A stretch of 64,000 nucleotides of DNA from Salibaculum sp031581025 (GTDB taxonomy: Bacteria; Pseudomonadota; Alphaproteobacteria; Rhodobacterales; Rhodobacteraceae). The DNA lies in the NCBI RefSeq assembly GCF_031581025.1, contig NZ_JAVLCA010000009.1; one strand, written 5' to 3'. Both the position numbers and the translations under genes were made by a program. Below, one piece after another: positions 16,552 through 28,651 of this stretch; within the stretch, counting starts at the first letter, position 1, and the number at the start of each line of letters is the position of its first letter. Under the pieces are notes generated by a model that ran no database searches, was not told the DNA's origin, and saw nothing but the letters and a program-made list of their open reading frames with translations.

Positions 16552-17787
16552 ATGTGGAAGACCACACTAGACAGGCTGCTGGACAGGCTCGTCGTCGCGG
16601 GGCGGCTCGAGGTCACCTGGGCTGACGGATCGGTCAGCACCTACGGACGCGACAGCAACGCGGTGGCCCCGGCCCGGGTGCGGCTGACAGACCCGGCGCA
16701 TTACCGGGCGCTCTGCCTCAGCCCCGTCATGGCCTTTGGCGAGGGCTACATGGACGGCCAGATCGAGGTCGCGCCCGAGGGCCTTTACGACCTTGTCGCG
16801 CTGTTCACCCATAACATGCACGGGCACGGCCAACTGCCAGCCTGGGTCAGGACCATGCAGAACCTGCGGCGGCGGATGAACCGCGTCCTGCAGCGTAACG
16901 ACCCGCGCCGGGCGCGGCGCAACGTGGCGCATCACTACGACCTCTCCGATGACCTCTACCGTCTCTTTCTGGACGCGGACATGCAGTATTCCTGCGCCTA
17001 TTTCGCCCGCCCCGACAGGACCCTGGACGCGGCGCAGGAGGCCAAGAAGGCCCATATCGCCGCCAAGCTGCGGCTGGAGCCGGGGTGCCGCGTGCTGGAT
17101 ATCGGCTGCGGCTGGGGCGGCATGGCGCTGACCCTGGCGCGCGACCATGGCGCACGGGTCACCGGCGTGACCCTGTCGGAAAACCAGTTGGCCACCGCGC
17201 GCCAGCGGGCCGAGGCCGCGGGCCTGTCCGACCGGGTCGATTTCCGCCTGGCCGATTATCGCAAGCTCGACGAGACCTTCGACCGCATCGTCAGCGTCGG
17301 CATGCTCGAACACGTCGGGCTGCCACAGTACGACACCTATTTCGGCAAGGTGCATGATCTGCTGGCCCCCGAGGGCGTGGCGCTGATTCATACCATCGGG
17401 CAGGTCGCCCCGCCGCGGCCGACCTCGGACTGGCTGGCGAAGTATATCTTTCCGGGGGGCTACGTGCCCTCGCTGTCGGAACTGGCCCCGCCGATCGAGC
17501 GGTCGGGTCTCTGGGCCACGGACATCGAGGTGCTGCGCGGGCACTACGCCCGTACGCTGAACCACTGGCGCCAGCGCTTCGAGGCCGCCCTGCCGCAGGT
17601 CCGGGCCATGAACGACGACCGTTTCATACGGATGTGGCGGTTCTACCTCGTGGCCTGCGAGGCGACCTTCGAACAGGCCCGCCAGGGCGTGTTCCAGTTC
17701 CAGCTGTCCCACGCGCAATACGCGGTGCCGGTGACGCGCGACTATCTTTATGCGCAGCCCGAGGTGCAGCAGCACGCGGCGCAGTGA
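16552..17787 (+). CDS. cfa: cyclopropane-fatty-acyl-phospholipid synthase
   Basis: A 411-residue SAM-dependent enzyme that adds a methylene group to unsaturated phospholipid acyl chains. The SAM-binding motif VLDIGCGWGGMAL is near residues 182-194. Family marks are AHHYDLSDDLYRLFLD, QYSCAYF and the C-terminal EHVGLPQYDTYF, and the length fits Cfa. ATG 16552 has a strong GGAGGGG ribosome site 5 bases upstream. Closely related SAM methyltransferases (tuberculostearate type) cannot be excluded. Confidence 0.88.
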   Translation: MWKTTLDRLLDRLVVAGRLEVTWADGSVSTYGRDSNAVAPARVRLTDPAHYRALCLSPVMAFGEGYMDGQIEVAPEGLYDLVALFTHNMHGHGQLPAWVRTMQNLRRRMNRVLQRNDPRRARRNVAHHYDLSDDLYRLFLDADMQYSCAYFARPDRTLDAAQEAKKAHIAAKLRLEPGCRVLDIGCGWGGMALTLARDHGARVTGVTLSENQLATARQRAEAAGLSDRVDFRLADYRKLDETFDRIVSVGMLEHVGLPQYDTYFGKVHDLLAPEGVALIHTIGQVAPPRPTSDWLAKYIFPGGYVPSLSELAPPIERSGLWATDIEVLRGHYARTLNHWRQRFEAALPQVRAMNDDRFIRMWRFYLVACEATFEQARQGVFQFQLSHAQYAVPVTRDYLYAQPEVQQHAAQ

Positions 17788-17788
17788 T

Positions 17789-18907
17789 CTAGAGCACCGC
17801 GAAGCTGGCCTTTAGCAGCGCCTCGTCGTATTCGTCCCGCGCCGTGCTGTCCCAGACCACGCCGCCGCCGACGTTGAGCGTGGCCGTGTCGCCCGCACGC
17901 AGCAGGCTACGGATGGCCACGTTGAACTCGGCGCGCCCGTCCGGGGCGGCCCAGCCGATGCTACCGCAATAGGCCTCGCGCGGGGCCTCTTCCAACTCAC
18001 GAATGATCTGCATGGCGCGAACTTTGGGCGCCCCGGTGATCGAGCCGCAGGGGTATAGCGCGGCGAAAATCTCGCTCAGCCCGACAACAGGGCGCAACTG
18101 CCCCGCCACCCGGCTGACCATCTGGTGAACGGTGGTGTAGGTCTGGACGTGGAACAGCTCGGGCACCCGCACCGAGCCGACCTCGGCAATGCGGCTCAGG
18201 TCATTGCGCAACAGGTCCACGATCATCAGGTTCTCGGCCCGGTTCTTGACGTCGCCGGACAGATGCGCGCGGGCCAGGGCGTCGGCCTCGGGCGTGTCGC
18301 CGCGCGACACGGTGCCCTTCATCGGCAGGGTTTCCAGCCGCCCATCGGCGTCGATGCGGAAAAACAACTCGGGCGAGCGCGACAGGATGTCGGGCAGACC
18401 CTCCTGTTCGACCAGCACGCCGTGGCCGACCGGCTGGCGCGCGGCAAGCGCGGCGTAAAGCGCGGCACTCTCGCCCGCGACAGGCGCGTCGACGGGAAAG
18501 GTCAGGTTGGCCTGGTAGATGTCGCCCGCCCCGATCCAGTCATGGACACGGGCAAAGGCGGTTTCATAGCGATCCGCGTCCCAGCGCGGGCGCAGCGGCC
18601 CGATCCGCGCCGCCCCCTCTGCCAATGGCGCCGCAGGCTTCGGCCCGTCGAAGACACCGAAACACAGCAGCGGCAAGCGGCGGCCTTCGGGCATCAGCCC
18701 GGCCAGCGCCGGCTCGAGCGCGTAGCCCAACTCGTAGCTGGCATAGCCCGCCAGCCACTTGCCCGCCGCACGCGCGGCATCCAGAGCAGCCAGGGCGGGA
18801 GGCACCTCGTCGGGTGCGTCGGCCTGGATCACCTGCTCCGCGCCGTCGAACTGCGCCGCGCCGCCCGCCATTTCCGGCCCTGTCATGCTGTCGAACCTCA
18901 GCCGCAC
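17789..18907 (-). CDS. pabB: aminodeoxychorismate synthase component I-like protein
   Basis: A 372-residue chorismate-binding enzyme. The catalytic region carries PMKGTVSRG, VDLLRNDLSRIAEVGSVRVPEL, TTVHQMVSRV, PCGSITGAPKVRAM and the C-terminal NVGGGVVWDSTARDEYDE. These fit PabB of folate synthesis (chorismate to aminodeoxychorismate) rather than anthranilate synthase. I set the start at GTG 18907, which has GGGAAAGGGA upstream; the longer frame upstream looks non-coding. No pabA or pabC neighbours it. Confidence 0.86.
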   Translation of the reverse strand: MRLRFDSMTGPEMAGGAAQFDGAEQVIQADAPDEVPPALAALDAARAAGKWLAGYASYELGYALEPALAGLMPEGRRLPLLCFGVFDGPKPAAPLAEGAARIGPLRPRWDADRYETAFARVHDWIGAGDIYQANLTFPVDAPVAGESAALYAALAARQPVGHGVLVEQEGLPDILSRSPELFFRIDADGRLETLPMKGTVSRGDTPEADALARAHLSGDVKNRAENLMIVDLLRNDLSRIAEVGSVRVPELFHVQTYTTVHQMVSRVAGQLRPVVGLSEIFAALYPCGSITGAPKVRAMQIIRELEEAPREAYCGSIGWAAPDGRAEFNVAIRSLLRAGDTATLNVGGGVVWDSTARDEYDEALLKASFAVL

Positions 18908-19149
18908 ATGCGTCCCTTTCCCCGCGCCGTTCCGACCCCGAGACATAGTCCGTGGCCTGCCGGGCGAACAGGGCCGAAAACGCCCCTTTGGCCGGCAAAG
19001 GCGCCGCATCGCGCCGTCGCGCCGCGGTGCCCCGGAGCGCCTGCACCAATGAGCCCTTGCACCGGCGCGCACCATCCCTATAACCCGCGACAATTTGGGG
19101 ACATCCACGATGCCTGAATCGCACACCTGAAAGCTGAGGGGCCGCCACA

Positions 19150-22494
<3,345 letters not shown>

Positions 22495-22501
22495 TCACCG
22501 G

Positions 22502-22539
22502 GTCCGGCCCTGCCGGACAAAGGGCCCTGTCGGCCTTTT
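22502..22539 (+). terminator. probable carB terminator (two adjacent hairpins)
   Basis: Eight bases after the carB stop, GTCCGGC-CCT-GCCGGAC forms a 7-bp stem. It is followed at once by AAAGGGCC-CTGTC-GGCCTTTT, an 8-bp stem with one G-U pair ending in four Ts. The second hairpin resembles an intrinsic terminator with the U-tract partly in the stem. Confidence 0.5.
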
Positions 22540-22648
22540 GAAGCGATACCCGGGCGGGGCGCCGGCCGGGGCGCCCTCAGACGCTCCGTCACCCTTGCCT
22601 TGGGCCTGCCCTTTCCCCATCCTGGCAGGCAGCCGAGGGAGGAGAGAC

Positions 22649-23767
22649 ATGCACAGCGCCGCGATCACCGGAACCGGGGTCTTCACCCCGGACCAGAGCA
22701 TTTCCAACGCGGAACTGGTCGCCGCCTTCAACGCCTATGCCGACCGGCAGAACGCGGCCAATGCCGCGGCGATCGCCGCCGATGAGGTCGCGCCCATCCC
22801 GCACTCTTCCTCCGCCTTCATCGAAGAGGCCTCGGGCATCCGCAGCCGCTACGTGATGGACAAGTCCGGCATTCTCGACCCCGACCGCATGTTTCCGCGC
22901 CTGGCCCCGCGCGCCGATGACGCCCCCAGCCTGATGGCCGAGATGGCGCTGGACGCCGGCCGGCAGGCCCTCGACAAGGCCGGGGTCGCCGCCGGTGACG
23001 TCGATGCCATCCTCTGCGCCGCCTCCAACCACGAAAGGGCCTACCCGGCCATCGCCGTGGAAATCCAGAGCCTGCTGGGCACCGGCGGTTTCGCCTTCGA
23101 CATGAACGTCGCCTGCTCCTCGGCCACCTTCGGCATCCTCGCCGCCACCGACATGATCCGCGCCGGCACGATCCGCCGCGCACTGGTGGTGAACCCGGAA
23201 ATCTGCTCGGCCCACTTGGAATGGCGTGACCGGGACTGCCACTTCATCTTCGGCGATGTCTGCACCGCCCTTCTGATCGAGCGTGACGACGACCTGCAGG
23301 GTCCGCATTTCAGGATCAGGTCCACCCGCGCGGCAACACAGTTCTCCAACAACATCCGCAACAACGACGGCTTCCTGCGTCGCAGCCACGACCAGATGGA
23401 AGACCGCCGCGACATGCAGTTCATGCAGGAGGGCCGCAGGGTCTTCAAGGAGGTGCTGCCGCTGGTCTCCCGACATATCGCCGATCACATGGCGCAAGAG
23501 GGCGTGGTCGCCGACGCCCTGAAACGGCTCTGGCTGCACCAGGCCAACAAGACCATGAACGACTATATCGGCAAGCGGGTCCTGGGCCGCACGCCCAGCC
23601 CGCAGGAACAGCCCAACATCCTGCAGGACTATGCCAATACCTCCTCGGCGGGCTCCATCATCGCCTTCGCCCAGTATTCGGACGATCTCGACACCGGCGA
23701 TACCGGGCTGATCTGTTCCTTCGGGGCGGGCTATTCTGTGGGCTCGGTGATCGTGGAACGCGCCTGA
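22649..23767 (+). CDS. 3-oxoacyl-ACP synthase III family protein (KAS III-like)
   Basis: A 372-residue thiolase-fold enzyme. The catalytic triad is visible: Cys156 in NVACSSATFG, His in LWLHQANKTMND, and Asn in YANTSSAGSII. It is about 50 residues longer than FabH, with extra sequence after residue 25 (AFNAYADRQNAANAAAIAADE). It probably condenses an acyl-CoA with malonyl-ACP, but the longer N-terminal region and lack of fab neighbours suggest a side role. ATG 22649 has GGGAGGAGAG upstream; an earlier in-frame ATG gives a proline-rich, unlikely leader. Confidence 0.87.
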   Translation: MHSAAITGTGVFTPDQSISNAELVAAFNAYADRQNAANAAAIAADEVAPIPHSSSAFIEEASGIRSRYVMDKSGILDPDRMFPRLAPRADDAPSLMAEMALDAGRQALDKAGVAAGDVDAILCAASNHERAYPAIAVEIQSLLGTGGFAFDMNVACSSATFGILAATDMIRAGTIRRALVVNPEICSAHLEWRDRDCHFIFGDVCTALLIERDDDLQGPHFRIRSTRAATQFSNNIRNNDGFLRRSHDQMEDRRDMQFMQEGRRVFKEVLPLVSRHIADHMAQEGVVADALKRLWLHQANKTMNDYIGKRVLGRTPSPQEQPNILQDYANTSSAGSIIAFAQYSDDLDTGDTGLICSFGAGYSVGSVIVERA

Positions 23768-23803
23768 GCCGCCCCTTCATCTTGGCAGGTAAACTCCGGG
23801 GGT

Positions 23804-23821
23804 TTGGGGGCTGGCCCCCAA
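23804..23821. terminator. hairpin between convergent KAS III-like and arsH genes
   Basis: TTGGGGG-CTGG-CCCCCAA is a perfect 7-bp stem with a 4-base loop in the gap between two convergent genes. There is no long T-run, so it may be a bidirectional terminator or a small repeat. Confidence 0.5.
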
Positions 23822-23865
23822 TCACACATAAAGCGTGCGCAGCACACCGCATGGTCACGGCCGGG

Positions 23866-24564
23866 TCAGGAATTCACCCGCGTATGAACCGCGTCGAGGC
23901 TTTCCACCCGTTCGGAATAGCGGTCCACCAGCATCTCCTTGCGGCCACGCACCATGAGGGTGAAGCGGGCCAGTTCCTCCATCACGTCCACGATGCGATT
24001 GTAAAGCGGCGAGGGCTTCATGCGGCCCTTGTCGAACTCGCCCCAGGCCTTGGGCACCGAGGATTGGTTGGGGATCGTCACCATGCGCATCCAGCGGCCC
24101 AGCAGGCGCATCTGGTTGACCGCGTTGAAGCTCTGCGAGCCGCCCGAGACCTGGCAGAGCGCCAGCGTCTTGCCCTGCGTGGGCCGGATGCCGCCGATCG
24201 GGGCCAGCGGCAGCCAGTCGATCTGGGTCTTCATCAGCCCGCTCATGGCGCCGTGGCGTTCGGGGCTGGACCAGACCATCCCCTCGGACCACAGCGCCAG
24301 CGCGCGCAGTTCGGCCACCTTCTCGTGGCCCTCGTCCACGCCATGATCGTCCACCTGCGGCAGGCCGTGCGGATCAAAGAACCGCGTCTCGCAGCCCAGC
24401 GCGCGCAGCACCCGCGCGCCCTCTTCGGCGACGCCGCGGGAATAGCTTGTCTCGCGCAGCGATCCGTAGAGCAGCAGGATGCGCGGCGGATGCCCCGGAT
24501 CGCCGGGCGCGGCCAGCGCGGCACGGTCGGGCTGGCGCAGCGCGGCCGCCTCGATGTTGGGCAT
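23866..24564 (-). CDS. arsH: ArsH-type NADPH-dependent FMN reductase
   Basis: A 232-residue flavodoxin-like protein. ILLLYGSLRETSYSRGVAEE is the FMN phosphate-binding loop, and GMVWSSPERHGAMSGLMKTQIDWLPL and GGSQSFNAVNQMRLLGRWMRM are strong ArsH signatures. ArsH oxidises trivalent organoarsenicals and reduces quinones or azo compounds. No arsR, arsB or arsC gene is nearby. ATG 24564 is used because ArsH similarity starts close to it. It is divergent from tdk. Confidence 0.9.
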   Translation of the reverse strand: MPNIEAAALRQPDRAALAAPGDPGHPPRILLLYGSLRETSYSRGVAEEGARVLRALGCETRFFDPHGLPQVDDHGVDEGHEKVAELRALALWSEGMVWSSPERHGAMSGLMKTQIDWLPLAPIGGIRPTQGKTLALCQVSGGSQSFNAVNQMRLLGRWMRMVTIPNQSSVPKAWGEFDKGRMKPSPLYNRIVDVMEELARFTLMVRGRKEMLVDRYSERVESLDAVHTRVNS

Positions 24565-24727
24565 GGTGTCGTCGTGGGTCACGGCAACCTCGGGATGATG
24601 GACCAGTGCCGCGACCCTGTCGCGGGACGGCCCCGCGCGCAAGGCCCGACGCGTTTGCCCTTGCACCCGGCGCCGGTCCGGGACACCACGGCTCAACCCC
24701 TCGCATACCTCGAACCGAGACAACGTC

Positions 24728-25324
24728 ATGGCCAAGCTCCATTTCAACTACTCGACAATGAACGCGGGCAAGTCGACCGTGCTGCTGCAGGCCAGCCATA
24801 ACTACATCGAGCGGGGCATGCAGACCTACCTGCTGACCTCGCAACTCGACACCCGCGCGGGCGAGGGCCGCATCGCCAGCCGGATCGGCATAGGAACCCC
24901 GGCCGACACCTTCGCGCCAGGCGAGGATCTCTTTCGCAAGATCGAGTCGCGCCTAGCCCAAGGCCCCTGTGCCTGTGTCTTCATCGACGAGGCACAGTTC
25001 CTGACCGAACCGCAGGTCTGGCAAGTGGCCCGGGTGGTGGACGATCTCAACCTGCCGGCGATGTGCTATGGGCTGCGGGTGGATTTCATGGGCCAGCTCT
25101 TTCCCGGCTCCGCCGCCCTGCTGGCGCTGGCCGACGAGATGCGCGAGGTGCGCACGATCTGCCATTGCGGCAAGAAGGCCACCATGGTGGTCCGGACCGA
25201 TGGCGCAGGCCGCGTGCTGACCGGGGGAGAGCAGGTGCAGATCGGCGGCAACGAAAGCTATGTCAGCCTGTGCCGCCGCCACTGGCGCGCGGCCACCGAA
25301 AGCGACACGCCGCCCCTGGTGTAG
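24728..25324 (+). CDS. tdk: thymidine kinase
   Basis: A 198-residue type II thymidine kinase, phosphorylating thymidine in the salvage pathway. Visible are the P-loop YSTMNAGKST (residues 8-17), the Walker B element CVFIDEAQFL, the lasso-region zinc cysteines (CHCGKKA and the late C) and the substrate-binding GGNESYVSLCRRH. The length is standard. ATG 24728 is only 163 bases from the divergent arsH start; the 3' end faces the dehydrogenase gene across 18 bases. Confidence 0.95.
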   Translation: MAKLHFNYSTMNAGKSTVLLQASHNYIERGMQTYLLTSQLDTRAGEGRIASRIGIGTPADTFAPGEDLFRKIESRLAQGPCACVFIDEAQFLTEPQVWQVARVVDDLNLPAMCYGLRVDFMGQLFPGSAALLALADEMREVRTICHCGKKATMVVRTDGAGRVLTGGEQVQIGGNESYVSLCRRHWRAATESDTPPLV

Positions 25325-25342
25325 TCGCCGGTCGGTCCCGCC

Positions 25343-26293
25343 TCAGTTGACCCGCTGCGGCGGGTCGCGCCCTTCGGTGAAGGCGATGATGTTGTCCAGC
25401 GCCATCTGGCCCATGGCCTGCCGGGTTTCCACGGTGGCCGAGCCCAGGTGCGGCAACAGCACGCAGTTGTCCAGCGCGCGTAGCCGGTCCGGCACATGCG
25501 GTTCCGCCGCGTAGACATCCAGACCCGCCCCGGCGATGCGGCCCTGTTCCAGCGCCGCGATCAGGGCGGCCTCGTCCACGACCTCGCCGCGCGAGATGTT
25601 GACGAATATGCCGCCGGGCTTCATCGCCGCCAGCGCCCGCGCGTCGATCAGTCCGGTCGTCCCGGCCCCGCCCGGCACCGTGACAACCACGAAATCGGCC
25701 TGCGCCATGAGGTCTTGCAGCGTCTCGACCTGCCGTGCGGGCAGGCCCGCGTCCTTGGGCGAGCGGTTGTGGTAGATCACCTCCATGCCGAAGCCGTAGT
25801 GGCCGCGTCGGGCCACCGCCTGCCCGATCCGGCCCATGCCGACCACGCCCAGCACCTTTCCGGTAACATCCGTGCCCAGCAGCGATTGCGGCCCGAAGCC
25901 GCCCCACTGGCCGGCACGGACCATGCGCTCGCCCTCGCCCGCGCGCCGCGCCGTGGCCAGGATCAGGGTCCAGCCGATATCGGCCGTGGCATCGGTCAGA
26001 ACGTCCGGCGTGTTCGTCACCACGACGCCCGCCGCCGCGGCGGCCGTCACGTCGATATGGTTGTAGCCCACCCCGAAGTTGCCGATAATTTTCGCCCGCG
26101 GGTCTCCGGCGCGTTCGAAGGCCGCCGCACTGAAGGCATCGCCAAGGGTCGGCAGGATCGCGTCATAGGCGGTCAGCGCCAGCGCCGCCTCTTCTTCACT
26201 CAGCGCCGCCTCGCCCAGGGTCACGTCGAACCTGGCCCGGGCCTGATCCAGAACCGGTTGGGCGATGGGTCTCGTGATCAGCAGTTTCAGCAC
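25343..26293 (-). CDS. D-2-hydroxyacid dehydrogenase (glyoxylate/hydroxypyruvate reductase type)
   Basis: A 316-residue NAD(P)-dependent dehydrogenase. The Rossmann motif GVVGMGRIGQAVA is at 149-161, and the catalytic residues are Arg235 (NISRGEVVDE), Glu264 and His282 (LLPHLGSAT). Sequence style fits the GyaR/GhrB branch that reduces glyoxylate or hydroxypyruvate. The start overlaps the end of csaA by 7 bases, so it is probably translated with csaA and proC upstream. Confidence 0.88.
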   Translation of the reverse strand: MLKLLITRPIAQPVLDQARARFDVTLGEAALSEEEAALALTAYDAILPTLGDAFSAAAFERAGDPRAKIIGNFGVGYNHIDVTAAAAAGVVVTNTPDVLTDATADIGWTLILATARRAGEGERMVRAGQWGGFGPQSLLGTDVTGKVLGVVGMGRIGQAVARRGHYGFGMEVIYHNRSPKDAGLPARQVETLQDLMAQADFVVVTVPGGAGTTGLIDARALAAMKPGGIFVNISRGEVVDEAALIAALEQGRIAGAGLDVYAAEPHVPDRLRALDNCVLLPHLGSATVETRQAMGQMALDNIIAFTEGRDPPQRVN

Positions 26294-26628
26294 ACCCGGG
26301 CTCCTTGCGGGACATCGGTGTCCGGCGACAACAGGACCACGGCCCCATCAGCATCATGCAGGCCCAGCACCAGCACCTCGGACAGGAACTTGCCGATCTG
26401 GCGGGGCGGGAAATTGACCACGGCGATGACCTGCCGCCCGGGCAGGTCGCCCGGCGTGTAATGGTCGGTGATCTGGGCTGAAGTCTTGCGGGTGCCGATC
26501 TCGTCGCCGAAATCGACCCAGAGCTTGATCGCCGGTTTGCGGGCCTCGGGGAAGGGTTCGGCGCGGGTCACGCGCCCCACGCGGATATCCACCTTCAGGA
26601 AATCGTCGATCGAGATCTCATCGGCCAT
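26287..26628 (-). CDS. csaA: CsaA-like tRNA-binding domain protein
   Basis: A 113-residue single-domain OB-fold protein of the CsaA/Arc1p tRNA-binding family. The pattern SIDDFLKVDIRVGRVTRAEPFPEARKPA, then TSAQIT and NFPPRQIGKFLSEVLVLG, is characteristic. CsaA has been described as a chaperone-like, secretion-related protein in Bacillus; the role here is uncertain. It overlaps proC by 11 bases upstream and the dehydrogenase by 7 bases downstream, indicating one transcript. Confidence 0.9.
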   Translation of the reverse strand: MADEISIDDFLKVDIRVGRVTRAEPFPEARKPAIKLWVDFGDEIGTRKTSAQITDHYTPGDLPGRQVIAVVNFPPRQIGKFLSEVLVLGLHDADGAVVLLSPDTDVPQGARVC

Positions 26629-27436
26629 CGGCGAGCTCCTTGCTGCGTGCCGCTGCCGCCCTGACCGCCCGGCGCAGAAGCGGCGGAAACCCCGTGTCCT
26701 CCTCCATCAGAACCGCCAACGCCGCCTGCGTGGTGCCGTTTGGCGAGGTGACGTTGACGCGCAATTGGCCGGGGTCCTCCGGGGCCTCCTCGGCCAATTG
26801 GCCGGCGCCGGCCACCGTCGCCTTGGCCAGCCGCAGGGCCAACTCGGCGGGCAGCCCCTCGGCCTCGCCCGCCGCCGCGAGCGTCTCGATCAGGTGGAAG
26901 ACATAGGCCGGGCCGGAGCCGCTCACCGCGGTGACCGCGTGCATCTGGCCCTCGACATCCAGCCGCACCACCTGCCCCACTGCCGAAAGCAGCGCCTCGG
27001 CCAGGTCCATCTGGGCCGCGCTGGCATGGCTGTTGCCGACGATGGCGGTGATCCCGCGCCCCACCGCCGAGGGCGTGTTGGGCATGGCCCGGATCACCGG
27101 GGTGCGCGCGCCCAGCGCCGCCTCGAAGGCCGACATCGGCGTGCCGGCCGCCACCGAAAGCACCACGGTCTTGCCATTGCCCAGCGCCTGCATCGCGGGC
27201 AGCGCCTGGCCCATCATTTGCGGCTTGACCGCCACCAAGGCCACCGCCGGGTCATCGGGCAACGCGGTGTTTAGATGCACGCCCTGCGCGCGCAGCCAGT
27301 CCGAGGGGTCGGGGTCGATCACCCGGACCGCGCCCGGCGACAGGCCCCCCGCCAACCAGCCCGCCAGCATGGCGGACCCCATCCTGCCACAGCCCAGAAG
27401 CACCATGCCGCGGCGTTCGATCTCTGTCATGTCCAT
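26618..27436 (-). CDS. proC: pyrroline-5-carboxylate reductase
   Basis: A 272-residue enzyme for the last step of proline synthesis. VLLGCGRMGSAMLAGWLAGG is the NAD(P)H-binding loop, and the C-terminal AVSGSGPAYVFHLIETLAAAG and TSPNGTTQAAL motifs are diagnostic of ProC. ATG 27436 has AGGGGG 7 bases upstream; a second ATG two codons later is possible. It heads the overlapping proC-csaA-dehydrogenase run. Confidence 0.95.
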   Translation of the reverse strand: MDMTEIERRGMVLLGCGRMGSAMLAGWLAGGLSPGAVRVIDPDPSDWLRAQGVHLNTALPDDPAVALVAVKPQMMGQALPAMQALGNGKTVVLSVAAGTPMSAFEAALGARTPVIRAMPNTPSAVGRGITAIVGNSHASAAQMDLAEALLSAVGQVVRLDVEGQMHAVTAVSGSGPAYVFHLIETLAAAGEAEGLPAELALRLAKATVAGAGQLAEEAPEDPGQLRVNVTSPNGTTQAALAVLMEEDTGFPPLLRRAVRAAAARSKELADGR

Positions 27437-27536
27437 GAGAGCCCCCCTGTTTGACCCCGAGTGTTAGGGACAGGCGGCACAGGGTTCAAGGCTGCGGGTC
27501 AGGGGCCGGGACGTGCGCACCCGGCCCGCGCGCCGA

Positions 27537-28040
27537 TCAAGCGGTGCCATAGGCCTCGGCGATGGCCACCTGGATCGCCTCGGCCGCGCTGCGCTCGGCC
27601 CAGGTGACAAGCTGGAAGGCCGGGTAGTAGCGTTCGGCGCTCAGCACGGCGGCCGAGATCATCGTGTCGATCTGCTCGGGGCTGGCGATCTGGTCGCCCG
27701 CCAGCACGAGGCCATAGCGATAGACCATGAGCTTCTGCTCGGCCCAGAAGGTGAAGGCCCCGGCCCAGCACATGTCGTTGATACTGTTGAGCGCCTCGTA
27801 AAGGGCGGGCACGCGCTCCTCGGGCGGCTCCATCTCGAAGGTGCAGATTAGCCGCAGCGTCTGGTCGTAGACCGACCAGGCGAGGGTGATCGAATAGGTT
27901 CGCCACTGGCCTTCGACCGCCATGGCGATCTGGTCATCGGCGATCCGGTCGAACGCCCAGTCGTGATGCTCGGCGATATGCTCGACAAGGTCGATGGGAT
28001 GTATCTCGGCGGAGTCGGGGACCTGCTCCGTCAGTGCCAT
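27537..28040 (-). CDS. YbjN domain-containing protein
   Basis: A 167-residue acidic cytosolic protein of the YbjN (DUF1790) type, with the domain covering most of it (HHDWAFDRIADDQIAMAVEGQWRTY, then CTFEMEPPEERVPALYEALN). The fold resembles type III secretion chaperones, but YbjN function is not settled. It lies 100 bases upstream of proC on the same strand, an order known in this bacterial group. ATG 28040 follows a GGAGGCCCC ribosome site. Confidence 0.83.
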   Translation of the reverse strand: MALTEQVPDSAEIHPIDLVEHIAEHHDWAFDRIADDQIAMAVEGQWRTYSITLAWSVYDQTLRLICTFEMEPPEERVPALYEALNSINDMCWAGAFTFWAEQKLMVYRYGLVLAGDQIASPEQIDTMISAAVLSAERYYPAFQLVTWAERSAAEAIQVAIAEAYGTA

Positions 28041-28301
28041 GGGGCCTCCTGTCCTGCTAGCGGCGGGGCCTGACAAAGCCCCAATTGCTAGCTGCCTGCT
28101 CTAGGGACAGCGGGTCGAAGCCATATCCCTCACAAGATATGGTGGGCCTTGACGGGCCGATCTGTAAAGCACTTTCTTGGGGATAAAAGGACAGACGCCT
28201 CAAAAAGGGTCTTGGAGGCGGAAGGCGTGACGCAGGTCAAGGCCCGCGCCGACATACTGCACGCTATTCGGGTGGCGCTTCGCCCCCGGCCCGAACCGGG
28301 A
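28041..28301. other. 261-base gap with two inverted repeats, no gene seen
   Basis: Between YbjN and the ubiK-like gene, no convincing reading frame is visible. CCATATC-N8-GATATGG lies at 28121-28142, and CGCCTC-N13-GAGGCG at about 28196-28220 with a five-A run inside its loop. The first repeat sits about 80 bases upstream of the YbjN start and could be an operator. Confidence 0.4.
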
Positions 28302-28547
28302 CTACCCGGAGCCGCCCTCAAGCGCCGCGATCCGGGCCTTGAGCGCCTCGTTCTCCTCGCGGGCCTTCTGGGCCATGGTGCGCACGGCCTCGAATTCCTC
28401 GCGTGTGACCAGGTCGCGGTCAGCCAGCCAGCGGTCGACCATGGAACTCATCGCCGTCTGCGCCTCGTCCTTGGCGCCCTGGGCCACGCCCATCGCGTTG
28501 GTCATCAGTTGCGAAAAATCGTCCAGCACCTTGTTTCGGGTCTGCAT
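28302..28547 (-). CDS. ubiK: UbiK-like accessory factor (BMFP family)
   Basis: An 81-residue protein with a helical N-terminal part (QTRNKVLDDFSQLMTNAMG) and a C-terminal coiled coil (VTREEFEAVRTMAQKAREENEALKARIAALE split over residues 47-78). This is the BMFP/UbiK layout. In E. coli UbiK assists ubiquinone synthesis under aerobic conditions, and the coiled coil trimerises. The assignment rests on family pattern. It is divergent from lgt. Confidence 0.82.
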   Translation of the reverse strand: MQTRNKVLDDFSQLMTNAMGVAQGAKDEAQTAMSSMVDRWLADRDLVTREEFEAVRTMAQKAREENEALKARIAALEGGSG

Positions 28548-28651
28548 GTCAGCCTCCGGTCACATCTGTAGGATACATAGGCGGCGCCGGGCGGCTTGGC
28601 AACCCTGCCCCCGGCTTGACTTCACCCGTTCCGCACCGCAAGCACAGGCTC

